A stretch of DNA of 64,000 bases from Sneathiella chinensis (GTDB taxonomy: Bacteria > Pseudomonadota > Alphaproteobacteria > Sneathiellales > Sneathiellaceae). The notes under the pieces are model-generated. The model was not told the origin of the DNA. It saw only the letters and a program-made list of their open reading frames with translations, and did no database searches. The stretch spans positions 744,001 to 808,000 of the forward strand of contig NZ_VNWN01000002.1 of assembly GCF_012720115.1 (NCBI RefSeq), written 5' to 3'. The translations under genes and the position numbers were made by a program. This document shows positions 1-9,091 of this stretch, piece by piece (the first letter of the stretch is position 1; every line of letters begins with the position of its first letter).

Positions 1-1033
1 CGAGCACAAGATGGGTATTCACGGCAACTCCACCTGTGTGATGAACTATGAGGAGGCCACGGGCTATCTTCTTGGTGAGGCGCATAAGGGAATGCGGGCC
101 ATGTTCACCATGATGAATGCCGCCCGTCTTGGTGTGGGTATTCAGGGTCTCAGTCAGGCGGAAGTTGCCTATCAGAATGCGGTGGCCTATTCCAAGGACC
201 GGTTGCAGGGACGTTCCATTTCCGGCGTCAAGGAGCCGGAGAAGGCTGCGGACCCGATTATCGTGCATCCGGACATCCGGCGGAACCTGCTGATGTGCCG
301 GGCCTTTACCGAAGGCGCGCGCGCCCTTGGCCTCTGGGCCGGATTGCAGGTCGATCTGGTGGATAAGCACCCCGATGCAGACGCCCGGAAAGCGGCGGAT
401 GAGGCCCTTGGCCTGCTGACGCCTGTGATCAAGGCCTATTTCACGGATATGGGGTTCGAGCTGTCTGCCACGGCCATGCAATGTTACGGCGGCCACGGTT
501 ATATCAGCGAGTGGGGCATGGAGCAGTTCGTGCGCGATGCCCGGATCACCCAGATTTATGAAGGTGCCAACGGTATTCAGGCGCTGGACCTTGTCGGGCG
601 GAAACTGCCTGCCAATATGGGGCGGGCGCTGCGCCAGTTCTTCCATCCCGTTGATGCGTTCCTGCAGGCCAACATGACCAACCCGCAGTTGAAGGATTTC
701 ATCCTGCCGCTGGCCAAGTCTTTTGCCAAGTTGCAGCAGGCAACCGTCCTGATCGGGGAAAAGGGCATGAAAAACCCGGACGAGGCAGGAGCCGCGTCAA
801 CGGAATATTTGCGTATGTTCGGTCTGGTGGCGCTGGGGTATTTCTGGGCGCAGATGGCGAAGATCGCTGCGGAAAAACTGGAAGCGGGAACGGATGATCC
901 CGAGTTTTTCAAGACCAAGCTGGTCACAGCCCGGTTCTTCTTTGAACGGATGCTGCCGGATGTTTCCTCGCTGCTGGTGAAAATGAGCGCCGGGGCAAAA
1001 ACAATGATGGAGCTGGATGCGGACGCATTCTAG
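1..1033 (+). CDS. acyl-CoA dehydrogenase, DmdC/FadE-like, C-terminal part (5' end outside window)
   Basis: The frame is open to the left edge (residues EHK precede the first Met), so this is the 3' part of a longer gene. What remains covers the middle and C-terminal dehydrogenase domains plus an extra C-terminal helical extension. That layout fits the roughly 590-residue family that includes 3-methylmercaptopropionyl-CoA dehydrogenase (DmdC) and FadE-like enzymes. The catalytic-base motif IYEGANGIQ is intact (Glu codon near base 560), as is QCYGGHGYISEWG. It should oxidise an acyl-CoA to the 2-enoyl-CoA with FAD, passing electrons to ETF. Its neighbours are beta-oxidation genes. The substrate cannot be decided from this fragment. 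Confidence 0.9.
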   Translation, partial: EHKMGIHGNSTCVMNYEEATGYLLGEAHKGMRAMFTMMNAARLGVGIQGLSQAEVAYQNAVAYSKDRLQGRSISGVKEPEKAADPIIVHPDIRRNLLMCRAFTEGARALGLWAGLQVDLVDKHPDADARKAADEALGLLTPVIKAYFTDMGFELSATAMQCYGGHGYISEWGMEQFVRDARITQIYEGANGIQALDLVGRKLPANMGRALRQFFHPVDAFLQANMTNPQLKDFILPLAKSFAKLQQATVLIGEKGMKNPDEAGAASTEYLRMFGLVALGYFWAQMAKIAAEKLEAGTDDPEFFKTKLVTARFFFERMLPDVSSLLVKMSAGAKTMMELDADAF

Positions 1034-1118
1034 TTAAACGCGTATTGAGCTGGCGGCGATATTAGTAAAGACTGGTATCGTCGCAGCGCTCATAACGCGA
1101 GTTTTTTGTGTCCAGAAA

Positions 1119-1149
1119 TTGACAAATTGTCATTTTCTTAAAATATCAT
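1119..1149 (+). promoter_or_regulatory. candidate promoter with palindromic operator upstream of the beta-oxidation operon
   Basis: TTGACA (1119-1124) is a perfect -35 hexamer and TATCAT (1144-1149) a possible -10, although the 19-base spacer is long. A palindrome TGACAA-A-TTGTCA (1120-1132) overlaps the -35. This arrangement suits repression by a fatty-acid-responsive regulator, but I cannot name the regulator. Confidence 0.4.
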
Positions 1150-1180
1150 AATAATTACAATACTTTGAGAGGGAATAGGG

Positions 1181-2317
1181 ATGATACCGCGCACCATATT
1201 CAGTGAAGAGCACAATATTTTCCGCGAATCCGTCCGGCGGTTTTACGAGGAACATATCACCCCGTATCACGCGCAATGGGAAAAGGACGGGCAGATCAGC
1301 CGGGAAGCCTGGCGGGAAGCAGGGCGTCAGGGATTGCTGTGTATGCCGATCCCGGAAGAATATGGCGGTCTTGGTGCGGATAAACTCTACAGTATCATCA
1401 TGATGGAAGAACAGGCCCGTGCCGGTGCATCCGGCCCCGGCTTTGGCCTGCATTCCGAAATTGTCGCCCCCTATATCCTGCATTACGGCACGGAAGAGCA
1501 AAAGAAAAAGTATCTGCCGAAACTGGCGACAGGGGAAATGATTGGCGCCATCGCCATGACCGAACCCGGCGCCGGTTCTGACCTGCAGGGGATCAAGACC
1601 CGGGCCATTCGCGACGGGGACGAGTATGTGATCAACGGTTCAAAGACCTTCATCACCAACGGTTTCATGTCCGATCTGGTCATTGTGGTCACCAAAACCG
1701 ACCCGGAAGCCGGCGCCAAGGGAACAAGCCTGTTCCTTGTCGAGGCGGGCACCAAGGGATTTGCCAAGGGGAAGAATCTGGAAAAACTGGGCCTGAAGGC
1801 ACAGGATACGGCAGAGCTGTTCTTTGATGATGTCCGGGTCCCGGCCAGCAGCATGCTGGGCGGAGAGGGACAGGGCTTTTTCTGCCTGATGAAGGAACTG
1901 GCGTGGGAGCGCCTGCAAATTGCCATCGGGGCAACGGCCACTATGGAAGCCATTCTGGACGAAACCATTGAATACACCAAGGAGCGTAAGGCCTTTGGGC
2001 GCAGTATCATGGATTTCCAGAATACCAAGTTCAAGCTGGCGGAATTGAAGACCGAGGTCCAGATCGCCCGTGTGTTTGTTGATAAATGTATTGAGGAAGT
2101 ATTGAAGGGAGAGTTGGAAGTTCCGACCGCTGCCATGGCCAAATACTGGTGTTCCGATCTGGAAAACAAGCTGATCGACGAATGTCTCCAGTTGCATGGG
2201 GGGTATGGCTATATGTGGGAATATCGGGTGGCCCGCGCCTATGCGGATGCCCGTATTCAGCGGATTTACGGCGGTGCCAACGAAATCATGAAAGAAATCA
2301 TCAGCCGTTCACTCTAG
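1181..2317 (+). CDS. acyl-CoA dehydrogenase, long-chain (ACADL) type
   Basis: 378 residues, a full-length acyl-CoA dehydrogenase. The C-terminal motif IYGGANEIMKE has Gly where short/medium-chain enzymes carry the catalytic Glu. The helix-G motif ILDETIEYTKERKAFG instead supplies a Glu at residue 261, the catalytic position of long-chain and isovaleryl-type enzymes. LQLHGGYGYMWEY also matches long-chain acyl-CoA dehydrogenases. The ATG is preceded by GAGAGGGAATAGGG. It is the first gene of an operon with thiolase (22 bases downstream) and the hydratase/dehydrogenase, so it probably catalyses the first step of long-chain beta-oxidation. Chain-length preference is inferred from the motif. Confidence 0.93.
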   Translation: MIPRTIFSEEHNIFRESVRRFYEEHITPYHAQWEKDGQISREAWREAGRQGLLCMPIPEEYGGLGADKLYSIIMMEEQARAGASGPGFGLHSEIVAPYILHYGTEEQKKKYLPKLATGEMIGAIAMTEPGAGSDLQGIKTRAIRDGDEYVINGSKTFITNGFMSDLVIVVTKTDPEAGAKGTSLFLVEAGTKGFAKGKNLEKLGLKAQDTAELFFDDVRVPASSMLGGEGQGFFCLMKELAWERLQIAIGATATMEAILDETIEYTKERKAFGRSIMDFQNTKFKLAELKTEVQIARVFVDKCIEEVLKGELEVPTAAMAKYWCSDLENKLIDECLQLHGGYGYMWEYRVARAYADARIQRIYGGANEIMKEIISRSL

Positions 2318-2338
2318 GGCGGTCAACAGGAGGAAAAA

Positions 2339-3547
2339 ATGACTGAAGCATTTGTTTATGATGCCGTACGAACCCCGCGTGGTAAGGGGCGCGCAAGCGG
2401 TTCATTGCACGAGGTGACGCCGATCAATCTGGCGGTTGCCTCCCTGAAGGCCATTCAGGAGCGGAACGAACTGGATACTTCCCTTGTTGACGATGTAGTC
2501 CTTGGCTGTGTTGAGCCGGTGGGTGAGCAGGGCGCGGTGATCGGCCGTGTTGCGCCGCTTCATGCGGGATACGCGGAAACCGCGTCCGGTGTTCAGATCA
2601 ACCGTTTTTGTGCATCGGGGCTTGAGGCTGTCAATATGGCAGCAGCACAGGTCATGTCCGGCCAGAGCGACCTGACGATTGGCGGCGGTGTTGAAAGCAT
2701 GTCACGGGTGCCCATGGGGTCTTCCGGCGGGGCCTGGTCGGCGGATCCGCAGGTGGCTTTCCATACCTATTTCGCGCCGCAGGGAATTGGTGCGGACATG
2801 ATCTGTACCAAGTGGGGCTACAGCCGCGATGACGTGGATGCCTATTCCGTTGAAAGCCAGAAACGCGCCAAGCATTCATGGGACAACGGGTATTTCAAGA
2901 ACTCGATTGTGCCGGTAAAGGACATGAACGGTCTGACCATTTTGGATCATGACGAGCATATGCGCCCGGAAACCACCATGCAGTCCCTTGGGGCGCTGGA
3001 CCCGTCCTTCGTCGTTCAGGGGCAGCAATACGGGTTCGACAGTGTCATTCGCCAGCGTTACCCGGAAGTTGAGGAACTGAACCATGTGCACCATGCGGGC
3101 AACTCGTCCGGGATCGTGGATGGATCAGCGGCAGTCCTGATTGGCAACAAGGAAGCTGGCGTAAAAATCGGCGCCAAGCCACGGGCCCGGTTCCGGTCTT
3201 TCGCCTCCATCGGTAGTGAGCCGTCCATCATGCTGACAGGTCCCAGCTATGCGGCTGAAAAGGCCCTCAAGCGGGCGGGCATGACTGCATCCGATATCGA
3301 CCTTTGGGAGTTGAACGAGGCCTTCGCCGGTGTGGTTCTCCGCTTCATGGATGTGATGAATGTTGATCACAGTGAAATCAATGTGAACGGCGGCGCCATT
3401 GCCATGGGCCATCCGCTTGGGGCGACCGGGGCCATGATCCTTGGGACCGTTCTGGATGAATTGGAACGCCGCGACCAGAATACGGCACTGGTGACCCTGT
3501 GCGTGGGCGCCGGTATGGGCACTGCAACCATTATTGAACGTGTATAA
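2339..3547 (+). CDS. fadA: acetyl-CoA C-acyltransferase (thiolase)
   Basis: 402 residues, type II thiolase. The nucleophile is Cys91 in NRFCASG. The C-terminal catalytic residues are His358 (GGAIAMGHPLGATG) and Cys388 (LCVGAGMGTAT). A strong ribosome site (AGGAGG) lies before the ATG. It cleaves 3-ketoacyl-CoA to acetyl-CoA and a shortened acyl-CoA in the last step of beta-oxidation. It sits between the long-chain dehydrogenase and the FadB-type protein, 15 bases from the latter, as expected for the beta-subunit of a trifunctional complex. An acetoacetyl-CoA thiolase role is less likely given this context. Confidence 0.93.
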   Translation: MTEAFVYDAVRTPRGKGRASGSLHEVTPINLAVASLKAIQERNELDTSLVDDVVLGCVEPVGEQGAVIGRVAPLHAGYAETASGVQINRFCASGLEAVNMAAAQVMSGQSDLTIGGGVESMSRVPMGSSGGAWSADPQVAFHTYFAPQGIGADMICTKWGYSRDDVDAYSVESQKRAKHSWDNGYFKNSIVPVKDMNGLTILDHDEHMRPETTMQSLGALDPSFVVQGQQYGFDSVIRQRYPEVEELNHVHHAGNSSGIVDGSAAVLIGNKEAGVKIGAKPRARFRSFASIGSEPSIMLTGPSYAAEKALKRAGMTASDIDLWELNEAFAGVVLRFMDVMNVDHSEINVNGGAIAMGHPLGATGAMILGTVLDELERRDQNTALVTLCVGAGMGTATIIERV

Positions 3548-3562
3548 GGAGCGGGAATTACA

Positions 3563-5698
3563 ATGATTAACTACTCAGTAGACACGGACGGTATTGCAAC
3601 CATTAGCTGGGATATGCCGGGCAGAAGCATGAATGTGCTGAATAATGACAGCATTCCCGCCTTTGCCGGTGCCCTTGAAAAAGCCATCGGGGATGACGCC
3701 GTCAAGGGGATCATCATTACCTCCGGCAAGCCGGACTTCATTGCCGGGGCGGATCTGGAAATGCTTCAGGGCTGGAAGGGCGCTGAAGAAATGTTCCAGA
3801 ATGGCATGGAACTTCAGATGATGTTCCGGTCCATCGAAAAAGCCAAAAAGCCGGTTGTGGCGGCCATCAACGGCACGGCGCTTGGCGGCGGCTTTGAAAT
3901 CTGTCTGGCCTGCCATCACCGGATTGCAGCGGACAACCCCAAGGCCAAGATCGGTCTGCCCGAGGTGAAAGTCGGACTGCTTCCGGGCGGCGGCGGCACC
4001 CAGCGCCTTCCCCGTCTGATCGGTATTCAGGCAGCCTTGCCGCTGCTGCTGGAAGGCAAGCATCTCAGCCCTGAAAAGGCCCTGAAGGCGGGTATGGTGA
4101 ATGCGGTTGTCCCGGCCAATGACCTGCTGGCGGAAGCCAAAAAATGGCTGCTGAATGCCAAGCCTGAAGATGCGGTGCAGCCATGGGACAAAAAAGGGTT
4201 CCGCCTGCCGGGTGGTATTCCCATGAGTCCGGGCGGGATGATGACCTTTACGGCCGGAAACGCCATGCTGCGCGAGAAAACCATGGGGAACTACCCTGCG
4301 GCCCTGAACATCATGTCTTGTGTGTATGAAGGGTGCTGTGTGGATATCGATAATGGCCTCAAGATTGAGACCCGGTATTTCGTCAAGACCTGCGGGACAC
4401 CGGAAGCCAAGAACATGATCCGGTCCCTGTTCTTCGGGATTGGCAATGCCAACAAACTGGCCAGCCGTCCGAAAGACATCCCGACCCAGACCTTTACAAA
4501 GGTTGGTGTTCTGGGGGCCGGCATGATGGGGGCGGGGATTGCCTACTCCACCGCTGTGGCCGGTATTGATGTGGTGTTGATCGATCGGGATCAGGCTGCC
4601 GCCGATAAAGGTAAGGCCTATTCGGAAAAGCTGCTTCAGAAAGCCGTTGGTCGCGGCCGGATGAGTCAGGAAAAAGCCGAGGCGGTTCTTGGCCGGATTA
4701 CGGCAACCACCGATTACGCCTTGCTGGACGGTGCGGAACTGGTCATTGAGGCCGTGTTCGAGAACCGGGAGATCAAGGCCGATGTAACCGGAAAGTCCGA
4801 GGCCGTGATTGCCGAGGATGCGATTTTCGCCTCCAACACATCGACCCTGCCGATCAGCGGTCTGGCCGAGGCCAGCAAGCGCCCGGCCAATTTCATCGGT
4901 CTGCATTTCTTCTCGCCGGTGGACAAGATGCCACTGGTGGAAATCATCTGCGGCAAGGAAACCTCTCAGGAAACCCTGGCCCGGTCCATGGACTATGTGA
5001 AGGCAATCCGCAAGACGCCGATTGTGGTCAATGACAGCCGCGGTTTCTATACCAGCCGGGTTTTTGGCACCTATGTCAACGAAGGCATTGCCATGCTGGC
5101 GGAGGGGATCAATCCGGCCCTGATCGACATGGCAGGCAAGATGTCCGGCATGCCGGTGGGGCCGCTGGCCCTTGCCGATGAGGTGGCCATCGACCTGATC
5201 TACAAGGTTCGCAACCAGACCCGTGACGATTTGGGCGACAAGTATATCCCGTCTCCCAGTGATGCCACGGTAACCAAAATGGTTGAGGAGTTGAACCGGG
5301 TTGGCAAGCGCGAAGGCAAGGGGTTCTATGATTATCCGGAAGGGGGGAAGAAACATCTCTGGAAGGAATTGGGGACCCATTTCCCGCAATTGCCGGAAGA
5401 CGAACAGCCTTCTGTCGAGGAGGTGATCAAGCGTCTTCTGTATATCCAGTCTGTTGAGACGGCCCGCTGCCTTGAGGAAAATGTGGTGACCACGCCGGAA
5501 GATGCCGATGTGGGGTCCATTCTGGGGTGGGGCTTTGCACCGTCCCGCGGCGGAGCAATCAGCCAGATCCATACAGTGGGTGTGGATAATTTCGTCGCTG
5601 AATGTGACCGCATGGCGCAGGCCTATGGGGCTCGCTTTACGCCGCCGCAGTTCCTTCGGGACATGGCGTCGAAAGGCGAGACATTCTACGCCGCGTGA
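3563..5698 (+). CDS. fadB: enoyl-CoA hydratase / 3-hydroxyacyl-CoA dehydrogenase (FadB/FadJ type)
   Basis: 711 residues, a two-domain fusion. Residues about 1-190 are a crotonase with an oxyanion region LGGGFEI and the two catalytic glutamates, Glu112 and Glu134 (GLPEVKVG). From about residue 315 a Rossmann NAD domain begins ([13 protein letters not shown]), with the catalytic His near 447 in [11 protein letters not shown], followed by C-terminal 3-hydroxyacyl-CoA dehydrogenase domains. It hydrates 2-enoyl-CoA and oxidises the 3-hydroxyacyl-CoA. It is the last gene of its operon, with AAGGAGCGGG before the ATG, and is followed by a terminator. Confidence 0.95.
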   Translation: MINYSVDTDGIATISWDMPGRSMNVLNNDSIPAFAGALEKAIGDDAVKGIIITSGKPDFIAGADLEMLQGWKGAEEMFQNGMELQMMFRSIEKAKKPVVAAINGTALGGGFEICLACHHRIAADNPKAKIGLPEVKVGLLPGGGGTQRLPRLIGIQAALPLLLEGKHLSPEKALKAGMVNAVVPANDLLAEAKKWLLNAKPEDAVQPWDKKGFRLPGGIPMSPGGMMTFTAGNAMLREKTMGNYPAALNIMSCVYEGCCVDIDNGLKIETRYFVKTCGTPEAKNMIRSLFFGIGNANKLASRPKDIPTQTFTKVGVLGAGMMGAGIAYSTAVAGIDVVLIDRDQAAADKGKAYSEKLLQKAVGRGRMSQEKAEAVLGRITATTDYALLDGAELVIEAVFENREIKADVTGKSEAVIAEDAIFASNTSTLPISGLAEASKRPANFIGLHFFSPVDKMPLVEIICGKETSQETLARSMDYVKAIRKTPIVVNDSRGFYTSRVFGTYVNEGIAMLAEGINPALIDMAGKMSGMPVGPLALADEVAIDLIYKVRNQTRDDLGDKYIPSPSDATVTKMVEELNRVGKREGKGFYDYPEGGKKHLWKELGTHFPQLPEDEQPSVEEVIKRLLYIQSVETARCLEENVVTTPEDADVGSILGWGFAPSRGGAISQIHTVGVDNFVAECDRMAQAYGARFTPPQFLRDMASKGETFYAA

Positions 5699-5740
5699 TC
5701 AGGATGACAGCCTCGTGATCCGGGGCTGACCGGGATCGGG

Positions 5741-5776
5741 AACGGCGCGGTGGGGGAGACCTTGCCGCGCCGTTTT
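5741..5776 (+). terminator. Rho-independent terminator after the fadB operon
   Basis: Perfect 10-bp stem AACGGCGCGG / CCGCGCCGTT with a 14-base loop, followed by TTTT. It lies 43 bases after the fadB stop. Confidence 0.85.
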
Positions 5777-5807
5777 CTGTATCCGTGAACCGGGGAAAGG
5801 GAAGGAT

Positions 5808-6356
5808 GTGAACAGGGAGAACAGGCCAGTGCCCACCGCAAGCAAGGTGATTGTGAAAACCCGCCGTCTTGTCATTCGCGAAATGGGCGAACAGGACGCG
5901 GCGTTCATTCTGTTCCTGCTGACCCAACCCTCGTTCCTGAAATATATCGGGGATCGCGGGGTTCGTGATCTGGAAAGCGCACGGCTCTATATCCGGGATG
6001 TCCGGCTTCAGTACCAGATCAATGGCTGCGGGTCCTATCTGGTGGAGCGGAAAAATGATGGTGTGCCTGTTGGCATTTCGGGGCTGATCCGGCGAAAAGA
6101 CCTGCCCCACCCGGATATTGGTTTTGCCTATGATCCGGCGTATTGGCGGCAGGGTTTTGCGTTTGAAGGGGCGTCGGCCTTGCTGTCCCATGCCAGAGAC
6201 AGACTCGGGTTTGAGACTGTCATCGCGGTGACAAGCGATCAGAATACTGCCTCACAGGCGTTGCTGGAAAAGCTGGGGATGCGTTTTCAGGGGCGGGTGC
6301 GCCTTGGCCCCAAGGGGGAGGAAACCCGGCTTTACGGGCCCGCCCATCGGGAATAA
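5808..6356 (+). CDS. GNAT family N-acetyltransferase
   Basis: 182 residues. It has the Acetyltransf_3 (RimJ/RimL-like) layout: a beta-strand entry KTRRLVIREM, then IGFAYDPAYWRQGFAFEGASALL, where the RQGFA segment replaces the usual acetyl-CoA-binding Q/RxxGxA. It ends with SQALLEKLGMRFQGRV. The start is a GTG preceded by GGGAAGGAT. A second GTG lies seven codons later. It would transfer an acetyl group from acetyl-CoA to an unknown amine. It stands alone between the fadB terminator and a convergent thioesterase operon, so the substrate cannot be inferred from context. Confidence 0.85.
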   Translation: MNRENRPVPTASKVIVKTRRLVIREMGEQDAAFILFLLTQPSFLKYIGDRGVRDLESARLYIRDVRLQYQINGCGSYLVERKNDGVPVGISGLIRRKDLPHPDIGFAYDPAYWRQGFAFEGASALLSHARDRLGFETVIAVTSDQNTASQALLEKLGMRFQGRVRLGPKGEETRLYGPAHRE

Positions 6357-6370
6357 GTGCCGGGGGAGTT

Positions 6371-6394
6371 TCGGTCCGGGCAGACCCGGACCGA
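6371..6394. terminator. perfect stem-loop between convergent genes, possible bidirectional terminator
   Basis: Stem TCGGTCCGGG / CCCGGACCGA (10 bp) with a CAGA loop, between the convergent GNAT and thioesterase genes. There is no clear T-tract on either side, so termination strength is uncertain. Confidence 0.5.
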
Positions 6395-6414
6395 CTTGTG
6401 GTGGGCAGAGGTGC

Positions 6415-7329
6415 CTATAGCTGGTTGACCAGAAGGTTTTCTTCCGGCACGGCCATATATTCTTCCGGCAGGGGCACCGCTTTGCGAAGGGCCATGTCAA
6501 AATAACAGCCGAGAACGGTGGTCGTGCACAGGATTTCGCCAGTGTCATTGTTCATCAGGTTATGCCCGAACACGAAGTTCTTGGGCATACGGTCCACAAG
6601 GGCGCTTTTGAGAACAATGGATGTGGCGGACTTGATCGGGCCGTGAAACTCGGTGTAGTAGTCGAGCGCCGCAGACCCCAGATTGCGGGCTTTCTGCATT
6701 TCCCGGGTCATGCCCACATGCCCCATGATATGGCCCGCCGCGTCAGAGAAACGGCCGACGATCTGGCGCCAGTCCATGGTGCCATAGGCATCACATTCCC
6801 ATTCATCCACAGCGGACCGGTTGGTTTCGAACATATGGTCGAAATTCCGGGCGGGCAGAATAACCGTTTTCATGGGGGCAGGCTTGTATTGGTCGGCATG
6901 ATCGTCGATCAGGTCCGTCGCCGCCTGTCTGACATCCGCCGGCAAGGCGTGTGTCTCGCCCGTATCCAGGTCTTGGTAATCGGCGGTAAATTCATAAACC
7001 CCGGACAGTGCGCCGCTTTTGGAATTGAACAGGTGGGTAAATCCGGTGATGGTGTCGCCGTCTACCGCACGAATGCCGGAAAAGCCGTGCATCAGCCCGC
7101 CAACATGCATTTCCGCCCGATACTGGATGCGAAGGGTGCGATAGCGAAGCGCCTTTCGGTCTTCCCGGATACGGGCGGGGGACAGGCCAAGAGCATTTTG
7201 CAGGTGGCTGAACGCGGCCGATGCCTTGGACATATAGAACTGGACGTTCATATGCTGCATCTGGTCCCGTTCCCAGGATTCAACCGCCCCGCGATAGCCG
7301 GGGATGAGTTTGGTGTTCATGACGGTCAT
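6415..7329 (-). CDS. tandem-hotdog thioesterase family protein
   Basis: 304 residues with two 4HBT-like hotdog halves. Each begins with a WE-D---M motif: VESWERDQMQHMNVQFYM near residue 20 and VDEWECDAYGTMDWRQIVG near residue 180. The ATG shares one base with the TAA of the upstream thioesterase (TAATG), which implies translational coupling. Longer reading of the frame is possible but lacks a ribosome site. The likely role is hydrolysis of an acyl-CoA thioester, perhaps as a partner of the neighbouring 143-residue protein. The second half has lost the usual HMN pattern and may be structural. The substrate is unknown. Confidence 0.8.
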   Translation of the reverse strand: MTVMNTKLIPGYRGAVESWERDQMQHMNVQFYMSKASAAFSHLQNALGLSPARIREDRKALRYRTLRIQYRAEMHVGGLMHGFSGIRAVDGDTITGFTHLFNSKSGALSGVYEFTADYQDLDTGETHALPADVRQAATDLIDDHADQYKPAPMKTVILPARNFDHMFETNRSAVDEWECDAYGTMDWRQIVGRFSDAAGHIMGHVGMTREMQKARNLGSAALDYYTEFHGPIKSATSIVLKSALVDRMPKNFVFGHNLMNNDTGEILCTTTVLGCYFDMALRKAVPLPEEYMAVPEENLLVNQL

Positions 7330-7760
7330 TATGCGGCCTCCTCGATGGTGCCAAGTTCGGCCAGTTTGGCGTGAACTGCCGTATCCAGCGGGATCGCCGT
7401 GCGGGCATCCAGATCCATATAGGCCGCCGTCACGACACATTCATAGGCCAGCACATTGGTTGCGCTGTTGAACAGTTTGTGGTGGAAGGAAATCGTCTTG
7501 TTGCTGGATTTCAGGACGCCGCTTTCCATATGGATGATGTCACCGGCCAGCAGTTCCGCATAATATTTGCTGTTCTGCTCCACGGCGGCCAGACCGCGGC
7601 GCGTTTCCGCTGCCTCTTCGGGGTCAACACCAACGCTTGTCATCATGGTGGTCATAGCCTGGGCAAGGCAGGCATTGTAAAAGGTTACGTTCATGTGGCC
7701 GAACAGGTCACACTCGTTGGACAGAACATGCCCCCGGTAGCTTTCGATATATCCGCTCAT
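7329..7760 (-). CDS. acyl-CoA thioesterase, single hotdog domain
   Basis: 143 residues. The hotdog fold signature ECDLFGHMNVTFYNACLAQA includes the D--GHMN motif common to 4-hydroxybenzoyl-CoA-type thioesterases. I chose the ATG at 7760 because GAGGA lies 11 bases upstream. A TTG at 7778, adjacent to the tetR stop, would add six residues. It lies downstream of the TetR gene and is coupled to the tandem-hotdog gene, so the three probably form one transcript controlled by the TetR protein. Acyl substrate unknown. Confidence 0.82.
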   Translation of the reverse strand: MSGYIESYRGHVLSNECDLFGHMNVTFYNACLAQAMTTMMTSVGVDPEEAAETRRGLAAVEQNSKYYAELLAGDIIHMESGVLKSSNKTISFHHKLFNSATNVLAYECVVTAAYMDLDARTAIPLDTAVHAKLAELGTIEEAA

Positions 7761-7774
7761 TGTCGGGAAAATCC

Positions 7775-8425
7775 TCAAACTTGTTCTTGTTCTTTTTTCT
7801 GATAAAGCCTTTGTAGCATCTGTTTAACATAGCGGTCGATCATTTCTTGAGGCTGCGCCCCCATGATGGCGGCCCGCCCGGTCGCCGCCATGAGAAGGGT
7901 CCCCAGAAAATAGGTGGCGGCATCCAGTGCTTCCGTTTGGGCGGTTTCCGCATCGACGCCGGTTTCCTGATGGAGGGTATTGGCCATATGCCCAAAAAGC
8001 GTGAGAAGGCGCGAGGTAAGCCGGCTTCCGGCAGGCGAGGGCGGGCCGTCGGTTGCGGCCGGTGCCGGGGCCAGAAGATACCGACCGAGCGACAGGTCCG
8101 CCGGATTGCGCCCATAATAGTCCAGAAAGCCGCGCCCCAGCCGGTGGATGCGGGCGGGGCCGTCCGCGCCTTTCTTTTGTGCGTCCTTTAGCGCCGCCAG
8201 AAGGCGGGCAAGGGAAGCGGCCAGTAGGTCGGCGTGTATTTCCTCTTTCGATCGGTAATAGGCATAGGGGGCACCGGTGGAATATCCGGCCTCTTTCGCG
8301 ATGGCGCGCATGGTGGTGCCTTCCATACCGTGCTGCTGAAACAGGTGGCTTGCCGCTTCCAGAATGGCCTGTTTCTTGAAAGCATGCAGGTCATCCCTGC
8401 GCTGTGCCGGTCGCGGCATGTCCAT
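7775..8425 (-). CDS. TetR/AcrR family transcriptional regulator
   Basis: 216 residues from the ATG that follows AGGAGCAAAAGG. A further-upstream in-frame start adds 14 residues but has no ribosome site. The N-terminal helix-turn-helix is clear (AIAKEAGYSTGAPYAYYRSK, about residues 40-60). The C-terminal ligand domain is unassigned. It heads a leftward operon with two thioesterases, and palindromic GTTCA repeats lie immediately upstream. It is probably an autorepressor that responds to an acyl-CoA or similar ligand (inference). Confidence 0.9.
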   Translation of the reverse strand: MDMPRPAQRRDDLHAFKKQAILEAASHLFQQHGMEGTTMRAIAKEAGYSTGAPYAYYRSKEEIHADLLAASLARLLAALKDAQKKGADGPARIHRLGRGFLDYYGRNPADLSLGRYLLAPAPAATDGPPSPAGSRLTSRLLTLFGHMANTLHQETGVDAETAQTEALDAATYFLGTLLMAATGRAAIMGAQPQEMIDRYVKQMLQRLYQKKEQEQV

Positions 8426-8461
8426 CCTTTTGCTCCTGCCTCTGCCAGTTCTGATTAATGT

Positions 8462-8486
8462 GTTCATATAAATGAACGATGTTCAA
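8462..8486. promoter_or_regulatory. candidate TetR operator (GTTCA half-sites)
   Basis: GTTCAT-ATAA-ATGAAC (8462-8477) is a perfect inverted repeat. Its right arm pairs again with GTTCAA (8481-8486) across GAT, giving three regularly spaced half-sites. They sit between the divergent tetR and EF-hand genes. Confidence 0.55.
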
Positions 8487-8535
8487 TTAAAAAAGCTGGA
8501 GAGGGGCAGGAATTTTTTTCGACGGGTTTCCGTTT

Positions 8536-8564
8536 TTGCGGCGTTGAAGGGATGTCTGTAATTT
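8536..8564 (+). promoter_or_regulatory. sigma70-like promoter for the EF-hand gene
   Basis: TTGCGG (8536-8541) and TAATTT (8559-8564) are separated by 17 bases, 13 bases before the chosen ATG. The hexamers are moderate matches. Confidence 0.4.
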
Positions 8565-8577
8565 GAAAGGACTGAAA

Positions 8578-9036
8578 ATGAAGAAATCTGTACTCACCGC
8601 AACTCTGGCGCTTGCCCTTGCCTTGCCGGTGGCGGCTTACGCCGGGGGTGGGCATCATGGGGACGGCCATTCACGTGTGGACCGCATGTTTGAGCGTTGG
8701 GATACCAACAAGGACGGCAGGTTAAGTCAGGCTGAAGTTCCGGACGGGAGACACAAGTATTTCTCGCGATTTGACTCGGATAAGGACGGTGAAATCACCT
8801 TGTCCGAGGCACGCGAAGCACACGAAAAGATGCGGGAAGCACGCCTGGCACGGTTCATGGAAAAAATCGACACCGACAAGGACGGTAAGGTCAGTGAGGC
8901 GGAATACACATCATTCGCGATGGAGAGATTCAAATCGGCTGATAGTGATTCTGACGGCGCCCTTTCCGTAGAGGAAATGAAGAATTTCCGTAAATCCTTC
9001 GCCCATAAGGGCAAGGGCGGCGAGGCCAAGCAGTAG
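8578..9036 (+). CDS. secreted EF-hand calcium-binding protein
   Basis: 152 residues. A Sec signal peptide (KK followed by an Ala/Leu-rich stretch ending AAYAGG, residues 1-22) precedes four EF-hand loops: DTNKDGRLSQAE, DSDKDGEITLSE, DTDKDGKVSEAE and DSDSDGALSVEE. All carry Asp at loop positions 1, 3 and 5, so all four look competent for Ca2+. The ATG follows AAAGGACTG; a TTG five codons earlier is less likely. It is probably a periplasmic calcium-binding protein of unknown partner. Its own promoter and terminator suggest a monocistronic unit. Confidence 0.88.
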   Translation: MKKSVLTATLALALALPVAAYAGGGHHGDGHSRVDRMFERWDTNKDGRLSQAEVPDGRHKYFSRFDSDKDGEITLSEAREAHEKMREARLARFMEKIDTDKDGKVSEAEYTSFAMERFKSADSDSDGALSVEEMKNFRKSFAHKGKGGEAKQ

Positions 9037-9053
9037 CGTATCCGGTTGCGTCT

Positions 9054-9089
9054 CCGGGGGGCAACAGCGGTTGTCCCCCGGTATTTTTT
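9054..9089 (+). terminator. Rho-independent terminator after the EF-hand gene
   Basis: Stem CCGGGGG-GCAAC / GTTG-T-CCCCCGG around a short AGCG loop, followed by TATTTTTT. Confidence 0.8.
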
Positions 9090-9091
9090 GG

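Noticed and set aside
3575-5572. A 665-codon open frame antisense to fadB
   Set aside because: It mirrors the strong codon bias of fadB, has no ribosome site or family motifs, and fadB itself has complete domains and catalytic residues.
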